From: Solihabitans fulvus
GTDB lineage: Bacteria; Actinomycetota; Actinomycetes; Mycobacteriales; Pseudonocardiaceae
NCBI RefSeq assembly: GCF_008386585.1
Contig: NZ_VUOB01000065.1
Span: 1 to 44,468 of the forward strand
Length of the DNA: 44,468 nt
Reading direction: 5' to 3'
Below, piece after piece: positions 43,236 to 44,468 of this stretch. A program made the translations under genes and the position numbers. The notes beneath the pieces are model-generated. The model was given only the letters and a program-made list of their open reading frames with translations. It did no database searches and was not told the origin of the DNA. Positions within the stretch are counted from its first letter, which is position 1. Each line of letters starts with the position of its first letter.

Positions 43236-44368
43236 CCGCGTCGCCGGACGCGGCGGGACACTGGGGCGACGGCACGCGCTGCGTCCACTCGGGCCAGGCG
43301 GACCGGGTGGCAGGCGGGCCGTTCCTGGCCGGGCCGGTGATCGCCGCGCCTTACCACCTGGCCGGGCCGGGCGAGCCGCCAGCGCAGGACTTCTACGGGC
43401 GGGGCGGCAACCCGACCTGGCGGGCGCTTGAGGACGCCATCGGCGAGCTGGACGGCGGCCACTGCGTGCTGTTCCCGTCCGGGATGGCGGCGATCTCGAC
43501 GCTGCTGCGGCTGCTGCTGCGCGCAGGCGACACGCTGGTGCTGCCGTCGGACGGCTACTTCGTGGCGCGCCAGTTCGTGGCCGCCGACCTTGCCGCTCTC
43601 GGGCTGACCGTCCGCGAGGTGCCGACGGCCGGGCCGTGGCCGGAGGGTGTGTTCGACGGCGCGCGGCTGGTGCTGCTGGAGACGCCGTCCAATCCCGGGC
43701 TGGACGTGTGCGACATCGCGGCGCTGGCCGAGCGGGCGCACGAGGCCGGCGCGCTGGTCGCGGTCGACAACACCACGGCGACGCCGTTGGGTCAGCTGCC
43801 GTTGTCGTTGGGCGCGGACATCTCAGTGGCCAGTGACACCAAGGCGCTTGCCGGGCACAGCGATGTGCTGCTTGGGCATGTCAGCGTGGCCGACTCTGCG
43901 TTGGCTGAGGAGTTGCGCGCCGCCCGCACCAGGGCGGGGTCGATTCCGGGGCCGTTTGAGGCGTGGCTGGCGCATCGCGGGCTCGGCACGCTGGATCTGC
44001 GGCTGGCTCGGCAGGCGGCGAACGCGGCCGCGTTGCACGAGGCACTGTCCGGGCATCCCGCGGTGACCGGCCTGCGCTGGCCGGGGGCGGCGGAAGATCC
44101 CGCGCACGAGGCGGCCGCGCGGCAGATGCGCCGGTTCGGTGGGGTGCTCACGTTCGAGCTGCCGTCGGTGGCGGCCGTGGATGCGTTTCTTGCGGAGAGT
44201 CGGTTGGTGGTCGCGGCGACCAGTTTCGGGGGGCTGCACAGCAGCCTGGACCGGCGGGCGCAGTGGGGCGACCCGGTGCCTGAGGGGCTGGTGCGATTGT
44301 CGGCCGGCTGCGAGGACACGGCGGATCTGGTCGGGGACGTAACGGGAGCGCTGGCTGCGCTGGCCTGA
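43232..44368 (+). CDS. Cystathionine gamma-lyase/synthase-like PLP enzyme
   Basis: A 378-residue Cys/Met metabolism PLP enzyme. TRCVHSGQ at the start, FYGRGGNPTWRALEDAIGEL and FPSGMAAISTLLRLLL are family marks; the PLP aspartate is in LVAVDNTTATP and the Schiff-base lysine is Lys204 in SDTKALAGHSDV. C-terminal GGVLTFEL and LRWPGAAEDP are present. Gamma-lyase, gamma-synthase and O-acetylhomoserine sulfhydrylase are hard to tell apart by eye; related actinobacterial genes are called cystathionine gamma-lyase. GTG 43232 overlaps gpsA by four bases, so it is translated with the phospholipid genes though chemically unrelated. Confidence 0.87.
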   Translation: MTASPDAAGHWGDGTRCVHSGQADRVAGGPFLAGPVIAAPYHLAGPGEPPAQDFYGRGGNPTWRALEDAIGELDGGHCVLFPSGMAAISTLLRLLLRAGDTLVLPSDGYFVARQFVAADLAALGLTVREVPTAGPWPEGVFDGARLVLLETPSNPGLDVCDIAALAERAHEAGALVAVDNTTATPLGQLPLSLGADISVASDTKALAGHSDVLLGHVSVADSALAEELRAARTRAGSIPGPFEAWLAHRGLGTLDLRLARQAANAAALHEALSGHPAVTGLRWPGAAEDPAHEAAARQMRRFGGVLTFELPSVAAVDAFLAESRLVVAATSFGGLHSSLDRRAQWGDPVPEGLVRLSAGCEDTADLVGDVTGALAALA

Positions 44369-44413
44369 CTCGCTTTGGGTGGGACGCACAAAAGCCCCGG
44401 CCGGCGACTCGCT

Positions 44414-44447
44414 TAGCTCCCTGCCGGTTTCTGAGCTACCTGTGTTT
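44414..44447 (+). terminator. Weak hairpin at the window end
   Basis: TAGCTC (44414-44419) pairs with GAGCTA (44433-44438), then GTGTTTTT. A possible terminator of the plsC-gpsA-PLP operon; after it the sequence turns into GCCTCGCTTCGCTCGGC repeat-like bases that resemble the repeats at 31.7 kb. Confidence 0.4.
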
Positions 44448-44468
44448 TTGGGCCTCGCTTCGCTCGGC

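Overview
This window is a piece of a high-GC Gram-positive chromosome. Codon usage, many GTG starts, a DUF397 protein, F420 biosynthesis (cofC) and the gene order all point to an actinobacterium, most likely of the Pseudonocardiales; this is inferred from content, not from a database match. From memory, the order follows the Mycobacterium tuberculosis stretch Rv3013 to Rv2981c: ACT protein, gatC, gatA, gatB, an LppZ-like lipoprotein, DoxX, a Cfp6-like PH protein, ilvB-ilvN-ilvC, serA, leuB, a FAH-family protein, tRNA-Gln/tRNA-Glu, IclR, leuC-leuD, HU, mutT1, ppk1, cofC and gpsA.

Layout. 1-4.5 kb: ACT protein, diverging from gatC-gatA-(66-aa membrane protein)-gatB, a tightly coupled operon for tRNA-dependent amidotransferase. 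4.6-6.4 kb: an ECF sigma factor overlapping a single-pass membrane protein of the CU044_5270 type. 6.5-10.7 kb: sugar-dehydrogenase-like lipoprotein and alpha/beta hydrolase on the minus strand, then a 2-hydroxyacid dehydrogenase, a 172-bp MITE-like element and a DoxX membrane protein. 10.8-19.2 kb: ilvD and a PH protein on the minus strand, then a leader peptide with ilvB-ilvN-ilvC, a lone DUF397 protein and serA. 19.5-23 kb: a large secreted subtilase. 23-26.3 kb: leuB, then an isoleucine-rich leader peptide and cimA. 26.3-31.2 kb: two HAD hydrolases, a FAH-family enzyme, a LuxR-type response regulator and a FAD monooxygenase. 31.3-32.8 kb: tRNA-Gln(CUG), tRNA-Glu(CUC) and 1.2 kb of repeats without genes. 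32.8-36.6 kb: IclR regulator divergent from leuC-leuD, then HU. 36.9-41.3 kb (minus): mutT1, ppk1, a 64-aa protein and cofC. 41.4-44.4 kb: acyltransferase, gpsA and a Cys/Met PLP enzyme.

Much of the window is branched-chain amino-acid synthesis. CimA makes citramalate for isoleucine, LeuB/LeuC/LeuD serve that route and leucine synthesis, and IlvBN, IlvC and IlvD do the shared steps. Regulation can be read in the sequence. Two short leader peptides, one with Leu/Val codons before ilvB and one with Val-Ile-Ile-Ile codons before cimA, each precede a hairpin and a U-tract terminator built to the same plan. The IclR regulator and leuC share an intergenic region with a 21-bp palindrome placed between the -35 and -10 of the iclR promoter. 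Many genes look leaderless, with a TANNNT box six to eight bases before the start codon.

No phage, CRISPR or complete transposon is visible. The most unusual items are the cimA attenuator, the 66-aa protein inserted between gatA and gatB, the MITE-like element, and the repeat and palindrome field downstream of tRNA-Glu.
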